Assembly: GCA_947502815.1 (NCBI GenBank)
Contig: CANNBH010000001.1
Coordinates: 558,001-622,000 of the forward strand
DNA from: an uncultured Erythrobacter sp.
GTDB lineage: Bacteria; Pseudomonadota; Alphaproteobacteria; Sphingomonadales; Sphingomonadaceae
Reading direction: 5' to 3'
Length of the DNA: 64,000 bases
The position numbers and the translations under genes were made by a program. This document shows positions 9,065 to 17,514 of this stretch, one piece after another. The notes under the pieces are model-generated. The model worked only from the letters and a program-made list of their open reading frames with translations. It made no database searches and was not told the origin of the DNA. Each line of letters starts with the position of its first letter. The stretch's first letter is position 1.

Positions 9065-9784
9065 ATGACAGACAAAACCAACACTGACGCAACGCAGAGC
9101 ACCGAATCGGGCTCCGTCGACTTGTTCACCATCGTATCAGGCTGGGTGCTTCTTGCAGGCATTGTAGGGCTGGGCCTCTCGATTTTGAGCGGCAAATACT
9201 TCCACGGCTCCGATCCAGAGCGGCCTGACCCCTTGGGCTATGTGATCGAGGGCGCCGAGGAAGAAGGCGGCGAAGAAGCCGAAATGACCATGGATGCTGC
9301 GCTGAACATGGACGGCGTCGATGTTTCTGCGGGTGAACGGGTCTTCGCGAAATGTGTGGCGTGTCATACGATCGATGCAGGCGGAGCAAACGGCACTGGT
9401 CCCAACCTTCACGGTATCATGGGCGCAAATGTTGGTGCGGTTTCTGGCTACAGCTATTCCACCGCAATGACGAGCTTCGGCGGTCAATGGGGCTGGAATG
9501 AAATGAACGATTGGCTCGCCAATCCGCGCCGCTACATGGATGGCACAAAAATGGGCTTTGCTGGCCTTTCTAGCATCGAAGATCGCGCTGCTGTTGCGCT
9601 CTACATGAACGCAAACGGTTCAAACCTGCCGGTCCCCGAATATGTCGAAGTGGTGGCCGAGGGCGCTGATGTGGCCGAGGAAGAAGCTGAAGCTGTCGCG
9701 GATCAAGAAGCGGCTGCCGAATCGGCTCAAGAAGACGCTGCATCGACGGCTGAAGACACCGCAGCGGCAGAAGCCAGCGAATAA
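9065..9784 (+). CDS. Membrane-anchored class I cytochrome c with acidic C-terminal tail
   Basis: 239 residues from the ATG at 9065; the frame is open upstream, but this ATG directly precedes the membrane anchor. An uncleaved anchor at about 19-42 is followed by an acidic linker, then the haem domain with C-V-A-C-H at 97-101 and a probable axial Met163 in Y-M-D-G-T-K-M. The G-P-N-L-H-G pattern is typical of cytochrome c2/c550-type proteins, so it should carry electrons to a terminal oxidase at the periplasmic face. The last 50 or so residues are almost only Ala, Glu, Asp, Gln and Val, which is longer than usual. It is a single gene followed by a hairpin. Confidence 0.87.
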   Translation: MTDKTNTDATQSTESGSVDLFTIVSGWVLLAGIVGLGLSILSGKYFHGSDPERPDPLGYVIEGAEEEGGEEAEMTMDAALNMDGVDVSAGERVFAKCVACHTIDAGGANGTGPNLHGIMGANVGAVSGYSYSTAMTSFGGQWGWNEMNDWLANPRRYMDGTKMGFAGLSSIEDRAAVALYMNANGSNLPVPEYVEVVAEGADVAEEEAEAVADQEAAAESAQEDAASTAEDTAAAEASE

Positions 9785-9793
9785 GCCCTGGTT

Positions 9794-9815
9794 GGGCGGG
9801 CTAGTTTTCCCGCCC
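9794..9815. terminator. Hairpin between the convergent cytochrome c and rlmE genes
   Basis: Perfect 7-bp stem GGGCGGG/CCCGCCC with an 8-base loop (CTAGTTTT). It lies 10 bases after the cytochrome stop and overlaps the last codons of rlmE. There is no clear T-run, so termination strength is uncertain. Confidence 0.5.
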
Positions 9816-10469
9816 CTTAAATCCTTGAGCAACCACATACCATTCGGATGAGCCCTTGCGGCTCGCCGGGGGTTTTGCGTGTTTGACGCTGGTAAAGTGT
9901 TTCTTCAGCAGGTTCAGCAATTCGGTATCTGTGCCCCCGGCCAAAACTTTGGCGACAAAGGCCCCGCCTTTTTCCAGCGTTTCCGTTGCAAACCACGCCC
10001 CAGCCTCCACCAAAGCCATGGTGCGCAAATGATCGGTTTGTTTATGGCCAACAGTGTTCGCAGCCATATCTGAAAGCACGAGATCGGGCGCTCCGCCCAA
10101 CGCCTCCTCGAGCGCAGCGGGCGCGGCATCGTCCATAAAATCCATTTCGAATATGGTGACGCCTTCGATCGGTTCTGTTGGCAAGAGGTCGATGCCAACC
10201 ACAACCGCTTTGGGGCTCTTTGCGCGCACAACTTGGCTCCAACCGCCCGGCGCGATGCCCAAATCGACCACTCGACGAGCCCGCTTGATCAGCGAGAACC
10301 GGTCGTCCAGTTCGATCATTTTATACGCCGCACGGCTGCGATATCCATCTGCCTTTGCCTGTTTGACATAAGGATCATTCAATTGCCGCTCCAACCAGCG
10401 GACCTGCGATGCGGTGCGTTTTTTCGCCGTCTTTACGCGGCGATCAGGGTCTTTTCCGGAACGAGCCAT
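9801..10469 (-). CDS. rlmE: 23S rRNA (uridine-2'-O)-methyltransferase, RlmE/FtsJ family
   Basis: 222 residues from the ATG at 10469; an alternative ATG at 10505 would add 12 basic residues and overlap the upstream gene. It has the RlmE fold: A-S-Q-V-R-W-L-E-R-Q-L-N-D-P-Y near the N-terminus, R-S-R-A-A-Y-K with the first catalytic Lys, the SAM-binding V-V-D-L-G-I-A-P-G-G-W-S-Q, L-V-L-S-D-M-A with the catalytic Asp, and G-G-A-F-V-A-K-V. It methylates U2552 (E. coli numbering) of the large-subunit rRNA late in ribosome assembly. It lies directly downstream of the Ppx/GppA gene. Confidence 0.9.
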   Translation of the reverse strand: MARSGKDPDRRVKTAKKRTASQVRWLERQLNDPYVKQAKADGYRSRAAYKMIELDDRFSLIKRARRVVDLGIAPGGWSQVVRAKSPKAVVVGIDLLPTEPIEGVTIFEMDFMDDAAPAALEEALGGAPDLVLSDMAANTVGHKQTDHLRTMALVEAGAWFATETLEKGGAFVAKVLAGGTDTELLNLLKKHFTSVKHAKPPASRKGSSEWYVVAQGFKGREN

Positions 10470-10473
10470 GGAT

Positions 10474-11781
10474 TTATCCAGCCCCTTTTTCTGCGCGCGT
10501 TTCATTAAGCGCTTTGAGGCTGCGTGCGCTCTGCCTTTCGGCAGCCATTAAGCTGCGCAAGATGCCTTCGCGAATGCCGCGGTCGGCCACGCCCAATCGC
10601 TCTGCTGGCCAAAGGTCGAGGATCGATTCAAGGATAGCGCATCCCGCGACGACCAAATCGGCGCGATCCTGACCAATGCAGGGAAGCAGGCTGCGTTCGT
10701 CTGGCGACATGCCAGACAAATCGGTGCTGATTGTGCGCATGGCTTGTGATGGGACGATCAAGCCGTCCACCGCTTTGCGATCATAGTGGGGCAATTCCAA
10801 ATGTAGGCTCGCCAAAGTGGTTACCGTTCCGCTGGTTCCCAAAAGGCGAATGTTGTCTCTGGTCGCGGCGTCTGCGATCCGCTGTGCAAACGGCGCAAAG
10901 CTATCTGAGACAACCTCGCGCATGCGGGCATATCGTTTCAACCTTGCTGTGCGCCTTGCTTCGTCGTCAGTCTTCTCATTCTGCCCGCTTGCTTCATCCC
11001 GCGTGACCGTATCCGTGAGGGACACGACGCCCCACGGGACGCTTTGCCAATCGATGATGCTGGGTATTTTTCCGCCAGGTTGCAGTAGAACGAGCTCTGT
11101 AGAGCCGCCTCCTATGTCGAAGATAACAGCAGGTCCTTCGCCCTGTTCGAGCAAGATATGACATCCCAGCACCGCCAAGCGGGCCTCTTCTTCGGCGGTG
11201 ATAATATCAAGGACGATACCGGTTTCTTGGCGGACCCGTTCAATGAAGTCTGCGCCATTTTCTGCCCGGCGGCATGCTTCTGTGGCGACAGATCGTGCAA
11301 GGCGCACATTGCGCCGCCGCAATTTCTCGGCGCAAATCTTCAGCGCGCCAAGCGCTCTGTCCATCGCCTCTTCAGAAAGCCGCCCGGTTGTGGCGAGATC
11401 TTCGCCCAATTTTACCACGCGGCTGAACGCGTCGATAACGGTGAAATCCTTGCCTGATGGGCGTGCAATTAGCAGGCGGCAATTGTTGGTGCCCAAATCC
11501 AACGCGGCATAGGCTTCGCCCTTGCGCGGCGCACCTGTAGCAGGGGGTTTGCGAGATGAAGACCCATGTTTTGCAGAATGTGGAGACCGATTGGCATCTG
11601 GGGAATTGTTGCCATCGCCCTTACGAGAATTGCTCCCGCGCGATTGGCGTGACCGTTTGCCAGACTGGTGGGCGCGTTTGTAGCGAAAATCGGCTACTTT
11701 ACCGGACTTGCCGCCCCGTTTTTTACCAGCACTTTTTTGTGCGTCCGGCGGAAGTGTATCCGCCATAATTTTATCTTTCAT
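10474..11781 (-). CDS. Ppx/GppA family exopolyphosphatase with basic N-terminal extension
   Basis: 435 residues from the ATG at 11781 (another ATG at 11766). Residues 1 to about 90 are a low-complexity tail rich in Lys, Ser, Arg and Gly. The Ppx/GppA actin-like ATPase fold follows: A-A-L-D-L-G-T-N-N-C-R-L-L, the A-R-S-V-A-T-E-A segment, F-D-I-G-G-G-S-T-E-L, and G-T-S-G-T-V-T-T-L. The family hydrolyses polyphosphate or pppGpp; the two activities cannot be told apart here. The basic tail could bind polyphosphate or RNA (inference). It is followed immediately by rlmE. Confidence 0.85.
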   Translation of the reverse strand: MKDKIMADTLPPDAQKSAGKKRGGKSGKVADFRYKRAHQSGKRSRQSRGSNSRKGDGNNSPDANRSPHSAKHGSSSRKPPATGAPRKGEAYAALDLGTNNCRLLIARPSGKDFTVIDAFSRVVKLGEDLATTGRLSEEAMDRALGALKICAEKLRRRNVRLARSVATEACRRAENGADFIERVRQETGIVLDIITAEEEARLAVLGCHILLEQGEGPAVIFDIGGGSTELVLLQPGGKIPSIIDWQSVPWGVVSLTDTVTRDEASGQNEKTDDEARRTARLKRYARMREVVSDSFAPFAQRIADAATRDNIRLLGTSGTVTTLASLHLELPHYDRKAVDGLIVPSQAMRTISTDLSGMSPDERSLLPCIGQDRADLVVAGCAILESILDLWPAERLGVADRGIREGILRSLMAAERQSARSLKALNETRAEKGAG

Positions 11782-11896
11782 ATCACTAACACGGATATCT
11801 GTGTCAGCACTTGAAACAGAAAGTAACAGGGGTGCCCGCCGAGAGCAAGCAAGCTGAGCCTTGCCGCTCTGGCCTGTCGCGCCTAGGTGCTTAATC

Positions 11897-12781
11897 ATGA
11901 CAGACAAAAACACAGATCACGACCTCACAGACCGTAAATTCTACCGAGCTGGGGAGGAAAGCCGCTTTGCTGATGAAGCCCCAGAGAGCACTCCACAAAC
12001 CGAGCATCCAGCCTATAAATTGGCGTTCAGTGATCACGACTTTCTGTTGCGCGATGAATTGCGTCCGGTTCGCTTCCAATTGGAATTGCTGAAGCCAGAA
12101 ATGCTTTTGGACGAGGCGCGCGTTGGATCGACCATGGTGATGTACGGATCGGCACGGATTCCATCACCCGAAGACGCGCAGGCGCGCATTGATGCGGCCA
12201 AAGACGGCGATGAATACGAACAAAAGGTTGCAGCCAGCGTCGCTGCGAAAGCAAAATACTACGAAGAAGCCTACAAGCTTTCGCGTCTCGTTTCTGAAAA
12301 GGCGATCATCGAAGACGGCAAGCGCCAGTTTGTCGTCACGACAGGCGGTGGGCCGTCGATTATGGAAGCCGGCAATCGCGGCGCGAGCGATGCAGGCAGC
12401 GAGTCGATTGGCCTCAACATTGTGCTGCCGCATGAGCAAGCGCCTAACCCCTATGTGACGCCGTATCTGTCACTCAACTTCCACTACTTCGCGCTGCGCA
12501 AAATGCATTTTCTGCTGCGCGCGCGGGCCGTGGCCGTGTTCCCCGGTGGCTTCGGCACGTTTGATGAGTTCTTTGAACTGCTCACTCTGATCCAAACCGG
12601 CAAGATGAAACCGATCCCGATTCTGCTCTTTGGCAAGGATTTCTGGACCCGCGTGGTGAATTTTGAAGCGATTGCCGAAGAAGGCACGATCTCAAAGAAA
12701 GACCTCGACCTGTTCAAATGGTGCGAGACAGCGGATGAAGCATGGGCGCATATCGCCGAGTTTTACGAGTTGGAACGCTGA
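11897..12781 (+). CDS. LOG family (TIGR00730) Rossmann-fold protein
   Basis: 294 residues from the ATG at 11897, chosen over an upstream alternative start at 11861. It carries the lysine-decarboxylase-like/LOG signature P-G-G-F-G-T-F-D-E-F-F-E and the V-T-T-G-G-G-P-S-I-M-E-A-G-N-R-G nucleotide-binding segment. LOG proteins hydrolyse nucleoside 5'-monophosphates at the N-glycosidic bond (cytokinin-activating type), and bacterial members may work in purine turnover. It is divergent from the Ppx/GppA gene and its 3' end overlaps the convergent desaturase gene by 19 bases. Confidence 0.85.
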   Translation: MTDKNTDHDLTDRKFYRAGEESRFADEAPESTPQTEHPAYKLAFSDHDFLLRDELRPVRFQLELLKPEMLLDEARVGSTMVMYGSARIPSPEDAQARIDAAKDGDEYEQKVAASVAAKAKYYEEAYKLSRLVSEKAIIEDGKRQFVVTTGGGPSIMEAGNRGASDAGSESIGLNIVLPHEQAPNPYVTPYLSLNFHYFALRKMHFLLRARAVAVFPGGFGTFDEFFELLTLIQTGKMKPIPILLFGKDFWTRVVNFEAIAEEGTISKKDLDLFKWCETADEAWAHIAEFYELER

Positions 12782-13674
12782 TCCCTAGTTAGGTCGAGCA
12801 GGTCACCGCGCGCTTCACGGTCGCGGGGCCGCCCGATTTCGGAGGCAAGGCCAGCATTTTCCAGCAGGCGAATGATCCACCAACCGGGATCGGTCTGCCC
12901 TTTTTCTATCCCAATTTGCGCGCTTTCGGGGAAGGCATGGTGATTGTTGTGCCAGCATTCTCCGTATGTCAGCAAGCCTAAGCCAGGCAGGTTGGACGCT
13001 TGGATGCCTGCACCCTTTACCCGCCACCGTCCCGGACCGGGATTGTGACAGAAATAGGTGACTGTCCAATGCCCGGCAGCGCTGACAAACACTCTGGCGC
13101 ATATTCCCCAGAGTACGAATGGCCAGTCACCGGCCCAGTAAAGCAGCGCAGCCAATGGCAATTGATGCCAATGCCATGTTGCATCCAGAAAACGGTAAAA
13201 CGGATCCTGTGATATCTCAGGTTCGATTGTGACCAAAGGTGCCCGTTCAAATTCGAAACGACACGACAAATTCCAGATCAGGTCTTTGAGAAGGGTTCGG
13301 CGATGGGCGAAAAAGTCGTGACAGGCAGGTTGCCGCTGTGCCCAATCGCGGGTGTCGTGGATGGCGATAATTCCGGAAGGCCCAGAAACCCCGACAAGAG
13401 TGCCGATGTAAATGAGCGTGCGCGCAAACCAACCGGGACAATTGAAACTGCGATGGATCATCATCCGATGCATGCCAACGCTATGCCCGATGAGCAGGCT
13501 CGCATAGGTCAGTGTTACAAAGACAAGCACACTTTGCCAGGTCGAAAGCGCGACCGCGCAGATAGTGCCGGCAAACATTGCGCCGTTCCATAAGGCTTTA
13601 GGCCAGTCGATCCGAACTCTGCCGGCGCAGGGGTCTGCTGCGCTCCCATCGATCCGGACGACCGGCTCCATCAT
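12763..13674 (-). CDS. Membrane fatty acid desaturase (acyl-CoA delta-9 desaturase-like)
   Basis: 303 residues from the ATG at 13674, which overlaps the thiD stop by 4 bp; the long upstream frame is antisense-like arginine-rich sequence and is not used. Histidine clusters of the di-iron desaturase family are visible: G-H-S-V-G-M-H-R-M-M-I-H-R, a middle box with H-D-F-F-A-H-R-R, and E-C-W-H-N-N-H-H near the C-terminus. Hydrophobic pairs flank the boxes. It should insert a double bond into acyl chains at the inner membrane; the substrate (acyl-CoA or acyl-lipid) is not certain. Confidence 0.8.
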   Translation of the reverse strand: MMEPVVRIDGSAADPCAGRVRIDWPKALWNGAMFAGTICAVALSTWQSVLVFVTLTYASLLIGHSVGMHRMMIHRSFNCPGWFARTLIYIGTLVGVSGPSGIIAIHDTRDWAQRQPACHDFFAHRRTLLKDLIWNLSCRFEFERAPLVTIEPEISQDPFYRFLDATWHWHQLPLAALLYWAGDWPFVLWGICARVFVSAAGHWTVTYFCHNPGPGRWRVKGAGIQASNLPGLGLLTYGECWHNNHHAFPESAQIGIEKGQTDPGWWIIRLLENAGLASEIGRPRDREARGDLLDLTRDQRSNS

Positions 13675-14510
13675 AGTTTTCTTACTGCGTGATGGCCCAA
13701 TGGGCCGTTGCCTTTGCCGTATCCAGGCGCGCTTTCGATGGCGCGCAGCACGAAATTGCGGCCCAATCGCACGGCGTGTTCCAAGGGTTGGCCATGGCCC
13801 AGAAGTGTCGCGATTGCGGATGACAATGTGCATCCGGTGCCGTGTGTATGCGGCGTGTCGATACGGGCGTGGTCGAATTGGACCCCGCGCCAATGGTCAT
13901 CTGCGTCTTCTTGAGCAAATCGCTGCATCAGCACATCGATAATGCGCTGATCGTCGGTGTGGCCACCTTTGGCGAGGACGGCAGCGCCGGTCTTTCTGCA
14001 CAATTCCTCGGCCGCTTCAGTCAATTGTCCGCTGGTGGTCAGATTGCGTTCCAGCAAATGACCCAGTTCTGGAAGATTGGGCGTGATCAGCGTGGCGAGC
14101 GGAAACAGTTCCTCGCGCATCGCGGCAATGGCTTTGGGGGCAATCAAAGCCGCGCCGCTGGTTGAGATCATAACTGGGTCGAGAACGATGGGCACGTCCA
14201 AAACGGAAAGAGCTCGTGCAGTGTGGGTGATAATATCGGCGTCATGCAGCATGCCGATTTTGATCGCATCCACACCCATATCATCGACGCAGGAGGCAAT
14301 TTGCTGCCCCACGACTTCACCCGACATTGGGACAATTGCCTGCACACCCACGCTGTTTTGCGCGGTGACCGTTGTGATCGCGGTCATCGCATAGCCGCCA
14401 AGCATGGTGATCGTTTTGATGTCCGCTTGAATGCCAGCGCCGCCTGATGAATCCGATCCTGCAATCGCCAAGATTCGAGGCGGTGTGCGGACTGGTTTAG
14501 TCTCACTCAT
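13671..14510 (-). CDS. thiD: Hydroxymethylpyrimidine/phosphomethylpyrimidine kinase
   Basis: 279 residues, standard length. It has the ribokinase-like N-terminus A-G-S-D-S-S-G-G-A-G-I-Q-A-D, the V-L-D-P-V-M-I-S-T-S-G segment and the ATP/anion-hole motif H-G-T-G-C-T-L-S-S-A-I-A. The enzyme phosphorylates HMP and HMP-phosphate to HMP-PP for thiamine synthesis. It is the middle gene of a tight leftward run: DUF1272 protein, thiD, desaturase, each overlapping by 4 bp. No TPP riboswitch is visible directly upstream. Confidence 0.94.
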   Translation of the reverse strand: MSETKPVRTPPRILAIAGSDSSGGAGIQADIKTITMLGGYAMTAITTVTAQNSVGVQAIVPMSGEVVGQQIASCVDDMGVDAIKIGMLHDADIITHTARALSVLDVPIVLDPVMISTSGAALIAPKAIAAMREELFPLATLITPNLPELGHLLERNLTTSGQLTEAAEELCRKTGAAVLAKGGHTDDQRIIDVLMQRFAQEDADDHWRGVQFDHARIDTPHTHGTGCTLSSAIATLLGHGQPLEHAVRLGRNFVLRAIESAPGYGKGNGPLGHHAVRKL

Positions 14511-14731
14511 CCTTTGAACTTTCGAATGGTGCTGGGCGGGTAATCTTGATGCTTTGCCCTTGCGCGGGTGGGGCGATCCATCAATTCACCGCCGCAATTG
14601 GGGCAAATATCATCCAACTCCTCCGCGCAGGGGGCGCAGAAAGTGCACTCAAAGCTGCAGATGAAGGCGCCAGGGGCCTCTGCGGCAAGATCAGTGCCGC
14701 AACGTTCACAATCGGGGCGCATCTCTAACAT
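14507..14731 (-). CDS. DUF1272 small zinc-binding protein
   Basis: 74 residues with four Cys pairs: C-E-R-C, F-I-C-S-F-E-C-T-F-C, C-x-x-C and C-P-N-C. This matches the compact DUF1272 family, which probably binds zinc. Function is unknown. The stop overlaps the thiD start by 4 bp, so it is translated with thiD. Confidence 0.85.
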   Translation of the reverse strand: MLEMRPDCERCGTDLAAEAPGAFICSFECTFCAPCAEELDDICPNCGGELMDRPTRARAKHQDYPPSTIRKFKG

Positions 14732-14743
14732 AACGCGATAATC

Positions 14744-16081
14744 CTAAGTTGCCGCGCGGACGGCGTCGCAGACCCGGTCGACCACATTTTCGACCTGCGC
14801 AGCGTCGTCACCTTCCGCCATGACGCGAATGACCGGCTCGGTGCCCGATGGACGGATGACCAAGCGACCCTTGCCGACCAATTCGGCCTCTGCCTCGGCG
14901 ATAACGGCTATGACGATCTCATTTTCGAGCGGCGCGCCGCCTTCGTATCGGACGTTCTTGAGCAATTGCGGAACGGGATCGAACAGGTGCAAAATCTCGC
15001 TTGCAGGCCTTTGCGAGCGCACGAGGCTGGTCAACACGCGCAACGCCGCAACTGAACCATCGCCTGTGGTCGCATGGTCGAGCATGATCATATGACCTGA
15101 CTGTTCCCCGCCAACGTTAAAGCCGCCTTCTTTCATCCGCTCCAAGACATAGCGGTCGCCAACTTTGGTTCGTTCTAGCGAGAGACCAAGGCCGTTAAAA
15201 TACCGCTCCAACCCGAGGTTTGACATAACTGTCGCCACCACGCCGCCACCGGTCAGTGCACCCTTTTCGTGCATCCGTGTCGCAACCAGAGCCATGATCT
15301 GGTCGCCATCGACCTTTGTGCCTTTCTCATCGACCACAATGAGCCGGTCGGCATCCCCATCCAGAGCGATTCCGATATCTGCGCCTTCTTCGACCACCTT
15401 CGCCTGAAGCGCCTCGATCGCCGTCGAGCCTACCCCATCGTTGATGTTGATCCCGTTTGGCGCGACGCCAAGCGTGATTACCTCTGCGCCCAATTCCCAA
15501 ATGGCAGACGGGGCGACCTGATACGCCGCGCCATGCGCGCAATCGACAACAACTTTCAGTCCGTCAAAACTGACTTCGTTGGAAACTGACTGTTTGAGAG
15601 CATGGATGTAACGGCCGCGCGCATCTTCAATCCGCCGTGCGCGTCCGATTCCTTCGGGCAAGGCGAGCTGCGGCTCCACTTCCAACAAAGCCTCAATCTC
15701 AGCTTCGACTTCGTCGGAGAGTTTAAAGCCGTCAGGGCCAAAAAGTTTGATCCCGTTGTCGGGAAACAGGTTGTGGCTGGCAGAAATCATCACGCCCAAA
15801 TCGGCACGCATTTCCCGCGTCAAAAGGGCGATGGCAGGCGTTGGCAAAGGCCCGGTCATAATAACGTCCATGCCCACACTGGTAAAACCGGCGACCAGTG
15901 CGCTTTCCATCATATAGCCTGAAAGCCGCGTGTCTTTGCCGATCACAACCCTGTGACGGTGCCCGCCGCGCACAAAGTAATTCCCAGCCGCCTGGCCAAC
16001 GCGCATGGCGGTTGCCGCGGTCATAACACCGGCGTTTGTCCGTCCGCGGATGCCGTCAGTGCCAAAGAATTTCCGTGCCAT
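14744..16081 (-). CDS. glmM: Phosphoglucosamine mutase
   Basis: 445 residues from the ATG at 16081 ([13 protein letters not shown], the canonical GlmM start). The phospho-accepting Ser102 lies in G-V-M-I-S-A-S-H-N, the metal loop is D-G-D-A-D-R, the sugar loop is G-G-E-Q-S-G-H, and the C-terminal phosphate loop is [10 protein letters not shown]. It interconverts glucosamine-6-P and glucosamine-1-P for UDP-GlcNAc, peptidoglycan and LPS. It lies 12 bases upstream of the DUF1272 gene and may lead that operon. Confidence 0.95.
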   Translation of the reverse strand: MARKFFGTDGIRGRTNAGVMTAATAMRVGQAAGNYFVRGGHRHRVVIGKDTRLSGYMMESALVAGFTSVGMDVIMTGPLPTPAIALLTREMRADLGVMISASHNLFPDNGIKLFGPDGFKLSDEVEAEIEALLEVEPQLALPEGIGRARRIEDARGRYIHALKQSVSNEVSFDGLKVVVDCAHGAAYQVAPSAIWELGAEVITLGVAPNGININDGVGSTAIEALQAKVVEEGADIGIALDGDADRLIVVDEKGTKVDGDQIMALVATRMHEKGALTGGGVVATVMSNLGLERYFNGLGLSLERTKVGDRYVLERMKEGGFNVGGEQSGHMIMLDHATTGDGSVAALRVLTSLVRSQRPASEILHLFDPVPQLLKNVRYEGGAPLENEIVIAVIAEAEAELVGKGRLVIRPSGTEPVIRVMAEGDDAAQVENVVDRVCDAVRAAT

Positions 16082-16210
16082 CGTCGTACGTTTCCTCATT
16101 CGTGCGCGCGTGAATGCACGCGATCATTTGTCAGGGGCTTCTGGCGTGGTTATCGCCGGAATGGAAGGCCCCGTCGCAATCGAATTTGTATCAACCGAAA
16201 AGGAAACGCA

Positions 16211-17500
16211 GTGCCAAGCGAACCGGATGAAAATGGCGCACCCGATGCGCTGAGCAAACCTGCGCAAAGCAATTTTGAGCTTGTTGCGATCCGCCTGCCC
16301 GTCGTTTTGACATTCGCAGGGCTAATCGCAGGGTTAAGCCTCGGGGTCATTTTGTCAGACGTGTCGGTGCCTAACGAGGTGCTTGATTTCGCAGCGTTGG
16401 TCGGCACATTGTGGCTGCGCGCGTTGCAGATGACGATTATTCCGTTGGTGGCGGCGCTGTTGGTTTTGGGGCTGTCGCAAATGGTGCAAGCCGCCCGAGC
16501 TGGCGCTGCGGCAAGGCGGTTTTTGGCGCTGGTCTTTGCGATTTTGATTGCCGGTGGTCTGTTCACAGCGGCAGTTTTACCGTGGCTGCTTACGATTATC
16601 CCGATCCCTGACAGTGCCAGTGGTTTCCTCGCCTCGGCTCCCGGAGAAGCGCAAGAAGTGCCGGGCATTCTTGACTTTATGGCGTCGCTGATCGCGCCCA
16701 ACATTATTTCGGCGGCGGCGGAAACGAGCATGTTACCGCTCACCATTTTCTTCGCGTTGTTTGCAGTGGCGATCACGCGTTTGCCTTCTGATCAAGAGGC
16801 GCGGATGCTCGGTTTCTTTCATGCGCTCGCCAATGTGATGCTTCAAATCATTGGTTGGGTGTTGTGGCTGGCGCCTGTGGGCGTGCTGGCGCTGGCATTT
16901 GGGGTGGGGCTGCGCAGCGGAGGCGGGGCCTTTGCCGCCTTGGCGCATTACATTTTGGTCGTCTCCGCAATGGGCGGGTTTATCTTGGTCTTGGCTTATG
17001 TGGTCGCTTGGGCGCTGGGCGGGATCAACCCTGTCCGCTTTGCAGGGGCAATGATCCCGGCACAGGCAGTCGCGGTTTCAACGCAAAGCTCGCTCGCCAG
17101 CCTGCCAGCCATGCTCGACAGTGCAGGGCGGCTCCAATTGCGCGCAACCACCAGTGAATTCGTCCTGCCCTTGGCCGTCGCAATTTTCCGCGCGACCAGC
17201 CCGGCGATGAACATGGCAGTGGCGCTTTATGTGGCGGCATTGGCGGGCATTGAGGTAACGCCTGCGCTGGCCTTTGCGGGCATCATGGTCGCGCTTATCA
17301 TTTCTGTTGGATCGGTAAGCTTGCCCGGTTCCATCAGTTTTGTGGTCTCGATCGGGCCGATTGCGCTGGCGATGGGCATTCCGATTGAACCGCTCGTGCT
17401 GCTGGTTGCGGTCGAAATGCTGCCCGATATCATGCGCACATTGGCCAATGTGACGATGAATGTGGCGGTTGTGAGTGCGGTCGACCGAAGCGGGGATTGA
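16211..17500 (+). CDS. Dicarboxylate/amino acid:cation symporter (DAACS family)
   Basis: 429 residues from a GTG at 16211 with an AAAGGAAA ribosome site 8 bases upstream; the 86 codons upstream in frame lie antisense to glmM and are rich in Arg and Cys, so they are excluded. About eight membrane segments, and the serine-rich re-entrant loop Q-A-V-A-V-S-T-Q-S-S-L-A-S-L-P, followed by M-N-M-A-V-A-L-Y in the substrate-binding helix. Members couple uptake of dicarboxylates, glutamate/aspartate or neutral amino acids to sodium or protons. The substrate is not resolved. Single gene, convergent with the AI-2E family gene. Confidence 0.87.
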   Translation: MPSEPDENGAPDALSKPAQSNFELVAIRLPVVLTFAGLIAGLSLGVILSDVSVPNEVLDFAALVGTLWLRALQMTIIPLVAALLVLGLSQMVQAARAGAAARRFLALVFAILIAGGLFTAAVLPWLLTIIPIPDSASGFLASAPGEAQEVPGILDFMASLIAPNIISAAAETSMLPLTIFFALFAVAITRLPSDQEARMLGFFHALANVMLQIIGWVLWLAPVGVLALAFGVGLRSGGGAFAALAHYILVVSAMGGFILVLAYVVAWALGGINPVRFAGAMIPAQAVAVSTQSSLASLPAMLDSAGRLQLRATTSEFVLPLAVAIFRATSPAMNMAVALYVAALAGIEVTPALAFAGIMVALIISVGSVSLPGSISFVVSIGPIALAMGIPIEPLVLLVAVEMLPDIMRTLANVTMNVAVVSAVDRSGD

Positions 17501-17514
17501 CACACCTGCTTGGT

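Noticed and set aside
16150..16776. 208-codon leftward frame opposite the symporter
   Set aside because: Antisense to a well-defined membrane transporter; composition mirrors hydrophobic codons.
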